A stretch of DNA of 60,000 nt, from positions 50,179,724-50,239,723 of the forward strand of contig NC_087068.1 in the NCBI RefSeq assembly GCF_963678635.1, read 5' to 3'. The stretch's first letter is position 1. Each line of letters starts with the position of its first letter. The translations under genes and the position numbers were made by a program. Of the stretch, positions 23,853 through 34,515 are shown one piece after another. This stretch comes from Symsagittifera roscoffensis (Eukaryota; Xenacoelomorpha; Acoela; Convolutidae). The notes beneath the pieces are model-generated. The model was not told the DNA's origin and did not search any database. It saw only the letters and a list, made by a program, of their open reading frames with translations.

Positions 23853-24412
23853 CCATTATTGTGCCGACTTTCGATCCCAAAGTAACGGAATATTTGTGCT
23901 CGGGGTGGGTTCTTTTTTCTTCAGACAAATTTCGACTTTTTAACTAGCCATTATTGACGGAATTTTTTTATATCATTCGAAAGGTTTTGTTGTCCTGAGC
24001 TTAAATTTGAAAAGACATTTCACCTGTGATCATTCTTTGTAGAGTTATGGGGGTTTTAACATTGCTATTTTGGCCAATTTGGGAAAATTGACGCGCGATA
24101 TAATTTGCGCTATGAACGCGCAAGCGGAGATTTAATTCGTCTTATAAATCGTTCCAAATTGGTTGAAGCTTATTTGCCATAATTGATTTGTTACAAAGAG
24201 CGAAATCTATTTTTTTGTACTCGATGGATTCTTTTGTACTCGATGGTGTGGGGGGATGGTTTCATAAAAAAAAGTTCCAAATTTTAGAATTTTTTTTTTT
24301 CATTTTATTTTATTACAATTAGTTTTTTTTAATGTTTATTGCAGCTCCATAAACCTTAAAAGGCAGTCGGAACATACAGGGCTTCGCCCTGATACGAGCA
24401 GTCTTGTTATTT
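23853..24412 (+). repeat. R1 dispersed repeat, reference copy
   Basis: About 560 bp, starting ATTATTGTGCCGACTTTCG and ending GGCAGTCGGAACATACAGGG, CTTCGCCCTG and ATACGAGCAGTCTTGTTAT. Internal marks are CTCGGGGTGGGTT, TTTTTAACTAGCCATT, ACCTGTGATCATT, TTATGGGGGTTTTAAC and GACGCGCGATAT. No coding frame. The 3' part includes the small hairpin AGGGC-TTC-GCCCT. It could be a SINE-like or MITE-like family; the termini do not settle which. Confidence 0.7.
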
Positions 24413-25463
24413 ATGTTAGCAAAATTCTGCTTCTTCCGACCTTAGATAGTGGGCAGAAGCTCTGTCTCCGTGTGTGTTTTAGAATTTTTTAAGCATGATC
24501 AACTACCACAGTAAAATCATCAGATTGATTTCTCATATTCAAGCCTCTTCAGTTAGGCTTTAAACTACCCATACAATTTCAAAATGTTTTTTCTGTGTTG
24601 AAAAGTTTGAAGTTTTTGCTTGAAGTAGAAAAAAACTTAATTTAACTAATTTTTGAAACCGAAGTTCAAAAAAACATACTGCAAAATGTTTGAACAAAAA
24701 TCACAAATTTTTATTTTTTTATTTGTTTTATTTTGTTAAAAACAAAAACACATTATGCGTAATTTACTAAGGCTTAGTTCAATTTCCAAAAAGGAAGCTA
24801 ATTTTTCAGCCATGAAAAATTTTGAAAAAACGTTTGGTAAAAAACTTTGCAAATACATTTTTTTAAAATACAATTGTACTATTTTATGCCTTATGTTCAG
24901 TTCAAATTGCAGTTCAAAAAATATCAAGTTAAATGAAACATGAAAAAAAAACAATTATCATAACTAATAAGGTATCAAATTGGTTGAGTAACAGCAAAAT
25001 TCTGTAAGGCAAAGACGGGTGTGTTTAATACCTTATTTGGTCTCCAAAAACACCGTTGTTGGAGAAAAAAGTTGGCGTTTGAGGAAAAAATTTTTTTTTG
25101 TCAAATCTTTGAAACTTCAGCTGACAAAAGGATTTGGATGTAATGAACTGGAATTCTATAATAAGATCTGTAATTTCTTTTCATCTTTTGGGACGAATAC
25201 TTTTAAGAAAATAAGTTGCTGAAAAGTTTCAATCAATTTACAATTTATACAGAGTTTTACCAGTTCACTCGTAAGTTTCACTGCAAGGCCTTGCAAGCAA
25301 TTTTTTTAAGTTCATATTTATTTTATGTGAAAGAATGTTATCAGATGCCCCGAAGTTTTTTACCATCCAATTTCTAGGCTTTCTTTAAGATTCTTTTAAC
25401 ACGCCAAAAACAAAAGACGACGTAATATGAAAAAAAAAAACATTCTTCGTAATTTTTTTTTAG

Positions 25464-25500
25464 ATATGGTCGGAACTTTCTGTGCTATTTGCACAGCAAC
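25464..25500. repeat. Hairpin-bearing repeat end, inverted copy
   Basis: TATGGTCGGAAC followed by CTGTGC-TATTT-GCACAG, the inverted counterpart of 17555-17595. No intervening unit between the two loci could be aligned, so I treat them as independent ends of one family. Confidence 0.5.
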
Positions 25501-26667
25501 TGACTATCATTGTTGACATTTTATTATCTGTTTTAAATCTCTTGAAATGCGTATTCGTGGTACTTGATTATGAGACATCGATTTCGCATTAAAAACGTAT
25601 CATAACTGGAAGTTTGTTCTCATTTTTACTCAATTGAAGCAACAAGAAATTTCGATAGCTGTGAAATAGGTGAAGAGTTTTCGGACTTTTGGACACTCAG
25701 ATGAAATAAAAGACAAACAATTGTCTCAGTTGTATCTGAGGATTCACGAGGATCAAGAACAGGTTTAAAAGACCGAAATTGTAATTAGCCTAATTTTTCA
25801 AATCCGATTTTTGAAGTGTGCCCATTTTTCTCGAAAATAGTAGTATTTTGAAATTATCCTATTTTAAAGAAAATGAGACCTCTAAAAGGGACCAAGTTTA
25901 GAAACCTTGTCCTTCAGAATATTGAGGCATGTAGCTTTTTTCTCAAATTTAGAAACCCTCTAACTTTAACTTTTTTAACCGCGTTATTCAAACTTTTTGT
26001 AACCCTCTTCCAAAAATTTATCGGATCGGCATATTTGCCAAACTGTATGTATTCTAATTTTAAAATTGGGTAGCTTGTATATCTTTTTTTCAAACTGGTA
26101 ACCACCCTTTGATATTTTTCAGATGGTATCAAATGAGTGTACAAGTTTTTTCTGCATTTAGAAGATTTAAAGACGTCATAAAAGCGTATGAAAGGCGTGC
26201 TCAATAAAAGCGTCTCATTATTTGCAAAGTGAAAGCGATACTACGGCTGAGATCAACTGTCAGTCATACGAGACCAGACTGTCATACTCTTTATATAATA
26301 TATCTTTGAAATTTAGCTTTCATTATGGTACAGTTATTTTTCAAGCTCCACTTTAAAAAGTTTTTGAGATGTTTATATTGAGATGTTTATGTTCTATGTT
26401 CCAACTTCGTCAAGTGAATCAATGATGCAAACCAGACTGTGAAAGTTCATTTGTCGTGAACTTATTTTATCGGAGACACATTTGTATATGCTTGAATCAC
26501 TTTTAGTCGTATACTGAGTCGTACCTTAATTTTTTTTTCATTTGAACGTTACAAAATAATTGATTTACTTTTATTTGCTTGATAATTCACTTTACAAACA
26601 TTACAATCTTAACAGTTCTCTTATTTGATTTACCTTTAAAAACAATTTTTGGCACCTGAAACTTTTG

Positions 26668-26803
26668 ATGGCCGATTTGGGCGATGGTAATTGTGTCTCT
26701 GACATGTTGAAGCTAAGAAGCTTAAAAAAACTAATTCTTGGCCAGGTTCAATTTAACAAAAGCAGTACTCAAAAAATAATTCCTCATTATAAACTATTAC
26801 TTG
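26668..26803 (+). CDS. Candidate first exon of a small membrane protein
   Basis: ATG at 26668 opens a 45-codon frame ending at CTTG|GTTAGT, phase 1. The residues (SDMLKLRSLKKLILGQ) resemble one leucine-rich turn but are too short to call. The phase fits the acceptor TACTAATTAAG before 27049, joining it to the membrane exon there with a 245 bp intron. An in-frame stop lies upstream at 26626, so this is either the first exon or the acceptor was missed. Confidence 0.38.
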
Positions 26804-27048
26804 GTTAGTTTTTTATATACTTTCATACAATTTTTAAGGTGCCTCAGGCTCAAATATCGATTGTGTTTTTTTGGTATTCATTTTCTTAAAAGCGATCAAA
26901 ATGATAATTTCCCCAAAATAGCATAATTAACACATTCTGAAGTTTTCTTTAAAAAAAGTTGCTCAAAAAACCAAAACTGTTCAGCTCAAAGCGGCCGAAG
27001 CAAAAATTTTCCCTCTTCAATTGTAAAATCTGATTTGTACTAATTAAG

Positions 27049-27299
27049 ATTTTGAGACGCAATTACCAGTAAAACAATTAATAGACCCGACTTTATTTTC
27101 TGGCACTGAATATGACGAATATGAAGAAGATACTCTTGTTATACCGACAAAACCATTTTTTTTCAAACTTATTATGGGCCTAGCAATTGGACTTGTGTTG
27201 GCTGCTGCAGTTTCAGTGTGTATTAAGATTGACAAGGGTCTCAAAGCTGAAGAAAAAAACTCAGAAAACTCGCAAAAATTTGATGAGCCGCCTGTTTGA
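27049..27299 (+). CDS. Terminal exon of a single-pass membrane protein
   Basis: From the AG at 27047-27048 (or 27055-27056) the frame is open to TGA at 27297. It encodes an acidic stretch (TEYDEYEEDT), a lysine, a clear transmembrane helix of about 20 residues (LIMGLAIGLVLAAAVSVCI), and a charged 25-residue tail ending in EPPV. The layout fits an extracellular or lumenal N-terminus with a short cytoplasmic tail. No family recognised. Linked by phase to 26668-26803. The minus-strand frames over the same bases are shadows. Confidence 0.5.
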
Positions 27300-27593
27300 A
27301 ACATTTGCTCTCTGGACACCGTGATTTTATATTTCAAAACTCATATGTGAAACTAACCTAAACATTCTTGTTAGATGATTGTAGCCTAAGATTTTTATGA
27401 ACAATGTCTTTCAATATATAGAGACACCCAAGCAAAAGGCGATTTGCTGCAGAATGAGTGCAGAAAATTCCCACTATTGTAAAATTATTGCAGGGAATTA
27501 AAAATATATATTTTTTTTCTAATATTTTTTGTAAAGAAAGCAATTCCTTTTTTATGGCACAATTGCCCAGCGTTAAATTGAAAAATAGCAAAG

Positions 27594-27678
27594 TTTTGCC
27601 CCGCACGATTTTGCCCACACGGTTTTGCCCACACGGTTTGGCCCACACGGTTTTGCCCAGACGGTTTTGCCCACACTA
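27594..27678 (+). repeat. 14 bp minisatellite, about six units
   Basis: The unit TTTTGCCCACACGG repeats from 27594 to 27678 with single changes (first unit 15 bp, fourth TTTGGCCC, fifth CCCAGACGG, last CCCACACTA). Both strands stay open across it, which explains the long frames here. Confidence 0.9.
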
Positions 27679-28017
27679 CAAAGCTTTGAAAATTATCTTC
27701 AAAAAATGGAATCACAACTGAAAAGACTCCAATATTGCAACATAGTTAATCCCTTTAAGCTTTATTTGATGGATCTCGCCGCTAGGATATGATCTTCGAG
27801 AAAATTTTAGCTTTGTTGATTAGAACCGCTGAACTCTAAGCGCGCTTTAATAGGTATTTTATCACTTAAGGGTGAAAAAACAAAGTTACCTGTTCTGAGG
27901 GAGCAAAATTTTTTGAGAAAGATGAAATTATATATCGACCAGGAACATTTGAATTAATGAGAGCTCTTTTGATGGATGCGCATATTCCCGGGTTGACTTC
28001 AAGGTATTAGTGCCGTG

Positions 28018-28280
28018 CGGTTAAAAAAAACTAGAATGACAGTTCACCTGCGAGCCTTTCTTGTCAAGTTAGGCGGTTTGAAAACTGCCAATTGGGAACA
28101 CTGCGCCCTAATTAGAGGTGTTCTTTTGACAGGTAACGTAAGAGGAAAAATGGGTGGGGAAAATATTTGAATCACGCTAAATGTCTAAGTTAGGTCAAGT
28201 GGTCACAAATTGTGTTTGGATAAAATTGTTAGATAAAAAGTTAGAAATTTTTAAGCTTCGCCCTGATGCGATCGGTCTTA
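28018..28280 (+). repeat. R1 dispersed repeat, diverged fragment
   Basis: Blocks TTCACCTGCGAGCCTTTCTTG, ACTGCCAATTGGG and CTTCGCCCTGATGCGATCGG follow the R1 order. It also shares CTAATTAGAGGTGTT with 23598. Middle poorly conserved. Confidence 0.45.
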
Positions 28281-28361
28281 CTCAGTTTCCAGACTATATA
28301 TCCATTCATGTAAGCGTCCAGTTTTTCTGCCTAATGTAATTTATTGCTCTCATTTTTGCAG

Positions 28362-28501
28362 AAAAGAACTGCGTGTTATCGCTCGGGTTTGTTTTATTAA
28401 TTGGACCGCTTATGAATACTTTTTTCTCAATACAATTCAGAAGGTATCGATTTCATGAGCTCAAATATCGAACAGTGGTTCAAGTACAAAAAACTTTTTA
28501 A
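28362..28501 (+). CDS. Candidate exon with one membrane segment
   Basis: A strong acceptor (GCTCTCATTTTTGCAG) precedes two open frames. One gives a hydrophobic run followed by basic residues (VLSLGFVLLIGPLMNTFF, then RRYRF), like one helix plus loop of a multi-pass transporter, ending at TAA (28499). The other is open only to the donor CAGAAG|GTATCG after 28443. I favour the first on hydropathy. It does not fit the phase of the receptor exons. Confidence 0.32.
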
Positions 28502-29091
28502 ACTATAAGGTTTGGAACCATTTTTTATTTAAGAAAAGAAATAACGAAATAATTTGGCCCAGAAATCAACTCATACTTTTTGAAAAACTCATACGTTTTG
28601 AACCATTGCGTGTAATCCTGACAATTCCTATTTATTCGGTTAAGATTTGGTCAGATCAAATTTAACCGATAATTATAAATTGATTACGCTGCTTGAAATT
28701 TCGCTCATCATATCATAAAATTTCAATCAGTCAATTTTTTTGCTTATTTTACGGCCAATTTTGAACGTAATTTTTGCTTGATTTTGAATCATTCAATTTG
28801 TTAACAAAACCTTGTTTTAGGTCTGACCACAAAAAAAAACAGAATCCCAACAAAGTCATATTTGGCAAAAGGCAAAAAAAATGAATGTCGAAATTGTTCC
28901 GACCACAATTAATCAAAACAAAAAAAATCAAATTTTTCTTTTGTTTCTCGACATTTAGACAATTAATTTATTAGTTTCTTAAAATAATCCGAATCTAACG
29001 AAGAGGGCTTTAAAAAGATACACAGTTGATTTCTACCTGAGTTTTTTGCGAGGTAGTCAAAACGCATTCGTAAAAAAAAAAAACAAAAAAA

Positions 29092-29204
29092 ATGGCTGAA
29101 AAAAAATCGAATGTTTCGAGACGAGGTCGGAAAACATACTTAGCAAACGTAGCAAATCTCATGCACAGCAAGTCTAAAACTAATCAAGAAAATGATGCAC
29201 CTGG
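29092..29204 (+). CDS. Candidate first exon of a small basic protein
   Basis: ATG in good context (AAAAAAATGG) opens a 48-codon frame with basic N-terminus (KKSNVSRRGRKTYLANV). Read alone it ends at TAA 29236. Splicing at CCTGG|GTGCGA after 29204 fits in phase with the acceptor GCACATGCAG at 29427. The donor is not a strong consensus, so the single-exon reading stays possible. No domain recognised. Confidence 0.4.
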
Positions 29205-29427
29205 GTGCGAAAATCAATTTTGTAAAATCATTAGCTAAGTATAGTGGATTATAATCACTAGTTATATATAATGTTTAATTGATATCTTACATTAATTTCT
29301 TGTAGTTATTGTGTAAACAATTTTCGTGATCAAAAAATTTTTGGACAGTTTTTTTAATCATAATCATATTATAAACCGTTTTTAGGCAGGTACACTAGTA
29401 ATGCTTGTTTTAAAACTGCACATGCAG

Positions 29428-29638
29428 TCATAAAAACATTAGCTTGAGAGATAGCCATGAGACCTTCTGGTCCGTTTTAAGACTTCTATGTGCGGGAAAA
29501 TTAAACTGTTTTCTCAATTATCTTACTCCGATTTTAATTGGTATCGACCAAAACGCAAAAAACTCCAAAAAAGGAAGTTTTAAATCTAACCGGTTGCGAG
29601 GTTTTTTTTCCAGATTCCTAGCTGTATATTATGTTTAA
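29428..29638 (+). CDS. Candidate second exon of the small basic protein
   Basis: After acceptor GCACATGCAG, 69 further codons are open to TAA at 29636. Residues such as SHETFWSVLRLL and NRLRGFFSRFLAVYYV have mixed, non-random character. Joined to 29092-29204 by matching phase, it would make a protein of about 107 residues. Confidence 0.35.
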
Positions 29639-29674
29639 TAGACCTTCACTGTTGAAAAAGAAGATGTTTAGAAA

Positions 29675-29732
29675 ATGGCGTTCTTTATTTATTCCAAATT
29701 ACAATTGAGCATTTTTCTTATCGTTAACTCCG
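29675..29732 (+). CDS. Candidate signal-peptide exon
   Basis: GAAAATGG start, 19 codons with a hydrophobic core (LQLSIFLIVNS), then a consensus donor CCG|GTGAGT. This is the usual design of a first exon for a secreted or type I membrane protein. A phase-compatible small exon at 31417-31457 (acceptor GACTTTTTATTTCAG) would add YINNSTRRKNLI and stop, giving a 32-residue product across an intron that holds a LINE remnant. That link is conjecture. Confidence 0.42.
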
Positions 29733-30339
29733 GTGAGTTTTTTGCTTTAAAATTTGTACCGGTCTTCAATTTTTGCGAGTTTTTTTGTTTTGATATTTGA
29801 CTGAGGCCTTCATCAAATATTACTTTTCGTAAAGTATCAAGTGGGAACTTTTTTTGGACTTTTTTGAATTCTTAAAAAAATTCACAGAGAAGCTCAGTAG
29901 ATGTATACGTTCTTTGAGTGTTTTCCCATACATCTTATTGAGTCGAATCTAATATAAAGCAAATTATTTAACATATTGAAACTCTATATTAAACAATAGG
30001 TTGAACAAATGCTTTGTCTACACGTATCAACTATTTCTTATTTATGACTTTCCTTTTTTAATAGAATAAACCGCAAAATTGGTTTGCTTTTATGCCTGAG
30101 AATAGAAACGTAGTTTGAAAAACTCAAGACATTGTTTTTTTTTGTTATTCCTAAGTACCATCGAGTTTCCTGTTTTCGATATCACTTTGATTCATTCGCG
30201 CTTCGATAACAAACTTCAGTTTTGATTTGTTGAAATTCATTGTTTTTCTTTATCAGTTTTGAGGGTGAGATTGTTTTCTTTCAGCCAAAGTCAGTTTCGT
30301 TTAGCGCTGTTTAGTGCTTTTAAGCTTATGAGTCAATTA

Positions 30340-30860
30340 CTGCAGAAAATATAATGGCAAAATTATTGTGTCGTCAGCAGTAGAAAAATTATGAGTATTT
30401 TGTTGACTCGAGGATAAATCATTTATGAAGATAATCAAAAGAACTGAGCCCTATGGCACTCCTTAAGAATTTTTTTCCTTGATGAATTACGATTACTTAT
30501 ATACATAAACTATATTCTGTTTTCAAGGAAGGCTGTCAAAAATTCGAAATTGGGATCACGCACTCCATAAGAGTAATATGTTCTAGAACTTGTATATGAT
30601 CAACAGTGTCAAATGCTTTTTTAAGATAAAAAAAATACATTGCATTGATTTTTTATCCCACTCAGGAAGAATGCTTTCGATAAGTGACACAACCGCATCA
30701 AATAAATTTCGTCCTTGTCTAAAGCCAAGCTGTAAAATCTGTAGAATTTTTTGATTCTCGAAAAATTCGTTCATTTTATTGAAAATTAGTCTTTCATTTT
30801 ACCCAACGCGGGAAAAAAAAGAAATTGGTTTGTAATTTTCCGGGTTACAATCGAATCTTT
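30340..30860 (-). pseudogene. Decayed LINE reverse transcriptase, second copy
   Basis: Minus-strand frames give, in order, NPENYKPISF (near 30850), LGFRQGRNLFDAVVSL (30690-30735), a KKAF-type palm block (near 30620), a GSVL-type box (near 30450) and an ADDT box (near 30375). This is the standard order of a non-LTR reverse transcriptase. Frames shift several times and stops intervene. Same orientation as the fragment at 6600-7290; the two cover partly different blocks. Confidence 0.78.
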
Positions 30861-31200
30861 CATTATCAACGGAACTTTTTTTTGTTTTCAAAACTTTCTA
30901 AAAAAAGATAGCTGTAACACAAAAAATGACAAAAAAAGTTGCATGACAACTTGTCCGAAAAAATCTTGTCCCACGTTTTGAAGAATTGACTTTTCTCAGA
31001 TTCTATAATATCCTCGAACAAAAAAGTGGCAGCCTAAAAAGACGTTTGTGCTGAACAAAAAAAGTTCGAAAAAATAGGTAATTCCTTAAATTAATTGTTG
31101 AATCAAAAAAGGCTCATTCAAAATTCCTAATCGAGATCTCAAGACATCAAAACATGAAGAAGTGAATTTTGTTTTTTGAAATCATTAAAGGAAAAGTTCA

Positions 31201-31275
31201 AGTACTGCCCCGGCCTGCAAAACCGCGCATACTAGACACGCCAGTATATAAGGAGGGGGAGGGGAGGGGAGAGCG
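31201..31275 (+). promoter_or_regulatory. GC-rich patch with TATA-like box and G-run
   Basis: CCCCGGCCTGC, then GTATATAAGG at 31244-31253 and a purine tract GGAGGGGGAGGGGAGGGGAG. The layout resembles a core promoter or a G-quadruplex-prone site. The nearest plus-strand exon is weak (31417), so the promoter reading is only suggestive. Confidence 0.28.
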
Positions 31276-31624
31276 AAGAAAAAAATTAAAGTTTATGAAG
31301 TATTGGTCTCTATCACCTCTCAGAAAGTGGACCCTCTACGGTTTCTAAGAAATAAAAAAGTTTTTTTTTCAACAAAATAACTCAAACTGCAATAAACAGC
31401 CGACTTTTTATTTCAGGGTATATCAACAATTCAACAAGGCGAAAAAATTTAATTTAGTTAGTGCGTATGAATATACAATAACACGGTCTTTTTACGTTTC
31501 ACTGGAATCATTTTGGATTTTCCTATGGATATCACGATATTTCTTCCAACTTTGGTTCCAATTTCCCCCATTTTGTTTGCTCACAATGAACCCCGTTCAG
31601 GAAGGTGAGGAAGCTTGGGTGGCT

Positions 31625-31991
31625 TCATTGACAAAATTCTGTTACTTCAAGATGACAACCTTCAACGGCACTCGTATTTCGTATCAAACTTTCTGCTGCA
31701 TCTTGTGAATGATTCCCAAGATTCATGAGAAACTTTGGCTGCCCACTACTAGGCTCTTTCAATTCTTTTTGAATGTGTTTTATTTGACAGTATGAGTCAA
31801 ATGTATCAGTTTTATCCGACAGAAACTGTTCAGCGTCTAATCGGCCAATCATATGCTCGATCTCCTCAACAACGCTCTCAAACTACAGTTCAACAAAATC
31901 AGATGGAGTAGGACTTAAGGCGGGTATTAAACGGAGAGTCAAATTTAGCTCGTGTCGGTTTTCACAGGCTTTCTCTAACTCCAGCTCATTT
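31625..31991 (-). pseudogene. Coding-like exon of unknown family with one in-frame TAG
   Basis: On the minus strand one frame runs from an acceptor-like ACAAAATAG (exon from 31991) to TGA at 31627-31625, 122 codons with one TAG at 31885-31883. Both halves read alike: acidic, charged and helical (ELELEKACENRHEL before; FESVVEEIEHMIGRLDAEQF after). TGTAG could itself be an acceptor, which would make 31882-31625 a separate 85-residue exon starting TTTGAG. Otherwise the TAG, which could come from CAG by one transition, marks a nonsense allele or pseudogene. No domain recognised. Confidence 0.45.
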
Positions 31992-32590
31992 CTATTTTGT
32001 TAGCCAAAAAACATACTTTGAATGTCAATTTTGGCTTAAGAAAATTTTGAGTTTTTTTCTGGTTGCCAGAAATTATTTTTAACTGGTTTAAATTATGTTG
32101 GTATAAACGGAACCATAGTTTTCCGTAAATGATTTACGAATCATTTTGGAATTATTGCTGGATAAACAACTCCAACCGAGAGTTACCGTCTTGGAAACAT
32201 AAAATATTTTGACAAAATTTTGAATAACTAAGATTTCTGCAGTTTTTCTTTGAAAAAATTGAGAAATTTTTTGTCTTTTTTGTTTCTTTTGACGTGTTTG
32301 AAAATTTTTCAGTCCTAATTGCATTTTTTTCCAACCATTCCAATATAAATTTTTTCAAATGATTTATCAATTTTTTGTGATTGCTTTTTTGCAATTAAAT
32401 CGATTTAATTCACTTTTTTTTTACCAATTGAGGGTAGAGGGTATCATTGAATACCAATTCTTTTGTGACCTCTTTAAAAACCCTATTTGCTGAGAATATT
32501 AGAAAAATTAAAACAAAACCGCTAAGAACACCCTGAAATTTCTAACTGCCTTTTTCCTGTTTCATAGAAGTTTACTGTACATTTTCTAAT

Positions 32591-32731
32591 ATGACAGACA
32601 CAACCAAAGCCAATGACCCTAAAAAAGCTACTGACAAAGGCTCGAAATATAAAAATCAAAACCATTACAAAATTTCAACTACATATCATAAGAAGCAACA
32701 TGACAGCTCATTTTTCAGGACAAAGCCCTGA
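32591..32731 (+). CDS. ATG-led small ORF, unknown product
   Basis: 46 codons from ATG with a polar, lysine-rich start (TKANDPKKATDKGSK) that AT-rich chance would rarely give. The last codons enter a diverged R1 fragment (CAAAGCCCTGAATGTTCC), so a true 3' exon may have been cut. No signal peptide or domain. Confidence 0.28.
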   Translation: MTDTTKANDPKKATDKGSKYKNQNHYKISTTYHKKQHDSSFFRTKP

Positions 32732-33209
32732 ATGTTCCAACTGCTCCTTAATTGGTCTTGAAAAACTTTCATTAAATGCAAGAGTACTCGTACGTTGTGG
32801 CAAATATTGAAAAACTATAAACTTTGGACAATATTAAACAAACTCCAAATTGTTCGAAAGTTTTTGGAGCACGAAGTTAAGAGGACCAGTTAGAGAGCCA
32901 CAATTCAATCAGGAACATCGTTATAGAGCGGGATATTTCGCAACGCCTAAGAAAATTTCATTTTGCTTTCAGCATCATGAAGAAAATTTTAACAGCGCGC
33001 GCATAGATTAGTCCAGAGCATGGCCAAAGTGACAATTTTCGAACTCTTCGATTTCAAAAATAATTAGAGCTGCTTTTTTTATAATTGGACTCAGGCACAC
33101 AGTCATTAAGTTTTCTTTGTAGAGTTGGTATGAAAATGAAAAGATATATAAATGTTATATGTTCCTCACTTTCTTTAGCAGTCGGAACAAAAAATAAGGA
33201 GAAACTTAG

Positions 33210-33320
33210 CTTAAAAATTTTCAAGAGTCAGATATAAAAGGATTCGATGTGAAGCAGTCAACAAAAGCCAGAAGCCTAAGTAAACGGTTGCAATTGTACA
33301 GCAACGCTAGCTCGTCCTAA
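33210..33320 (+). CDS. Candidate terminal exon, unknown product
   Basis: After GAGAAACTTAG, 36 codons run to TAA. The residues are polar with K, S, D and Q (ESDIKGFDVKQSTKARS). The acceptor lacks a pyrimidine tract. No partner exon was identified. Confidence 0.25.
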   Translation, partial: LKNFQESDIKGFDVKQSTKARSLSKRLQLYSNASSS

Positions 33321-34002
33321 CTTCGGGGTGCTCAATTTAAAAAAGTCGAGGTGAAAGTGATCTCGACCAAATTTCGATATGTTTTAATTTTTTCGACTAA
33401 ATGACCTTGGCTTTTTTGTCTCGACTCGTGAAAAATGGCTCGAGTTTTTTCTGCCCACTTTGGATTTGTTTTGATTTTTGGACTAAAGTTTGACACGTTT
33501 CGACTTTCTCGACCAAAATAGAGTGGGTGAACAATAGCTTTTTCTTGTTTTTTAAAGTAGAAACATAGGACCCGGATAATCAATGACTGTTTATAGCGAC
33601 TGTTTATCAAACGAATGCGATAATTACCAGAACAAAGTATCAAACTGTAACAATTTATCATACCAAGAAAAAAACCAACAGTTAATGCAGAGACCCATGG
33701 AAAGAAATTTAGAAGATCAAAAAAACAAATTGTCTTGAAATTATTAATTGATATACGGTCAAAATGTATTTCAAATTCTTACGAAAGAGCGTTTCAGATG
33801 AAAGGTCTTTTAACCGTAGGGCTTTCATGTTTTACATGTAATATAAAAAACTTCTTTTATTGATGAATAACCACCCATAAATATTCTTTTGAATTTTTTT
33901 CAATCATTGGAAAGACAATGATCAAACATCATCCCATACCAAACAAAGGCTTCTATTCTTGGTAGAATTTTTCCATAGATAAATTTGTCAAAGTATTCGC
34001 TG

Positions 34003-34202
34003 NNNNNNNNNNNNNNNNNNNNNNNNNNNNNNNNNNNNNNNNNNNNNNNNNNNNNNNNNNNNNNNNNNNNNNNNNNNNNNNNNNNNNNNNNNNNNNNNNN
34101 NNNNNNNNNNNNNNNNNNNNNNNNNNNNNNNNNNNNNNNNNNNNNNNNNNNNNNNNNNNNNNNNNNNNNNNNNNNNNNNNNNNNNNNNNNNNNNNNNNNN
34201 NN
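34003..34202. other. Assembly gap (200 N)
   Basis: Exactly 200 consecutive N, the conventional size for a gap of unknown length. The open frame spanning it is an artefact. Confidence 1.
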
Positions 34203-34515
34203 GGGATACTTTGAAAAGCTTAAAAAAATTTTGAACCGTTTTGTATAAACGTTTAGCTGCGTTAATCTGATTAGAGCAGTTTTGATTTATAATCAGTGAA
34301 TGATAATTTAAATAGCCAAAAACTATTCAAGTTACGCTGCTTAATCAACGCTCAGGCTTTATATGATATAAATCGCTCCTTAATTATCGCAAGTTGGCTG
34401 ACTGGCACCTTTCAAATAACGAATTTGAATTAAGAGTGGCATAAAATTCATCACCTGTGAAAAATTTTCTAAATTTTGAGCTCAAGACTGGCCCGTACAG
34501 AAATAAAATAAAATT

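Noticed and set aside
25914-26204. 96-codon minus-strand frame
   Set aside because: Starts at TTG, has no ATG-led coding evidence, and overlies repeated AAACC(C/T)T words.
27358-27721. Frames of 76-96 codons on both strands
   Set aside because: Kept open by the 14 bp minisatellite.
33332-33661. 109-codon minus-strand ORF
   Set aside because: Most of it covers a local repeat of TCGAC(C/T)AAA words; no domain, and composition follows the repeat.
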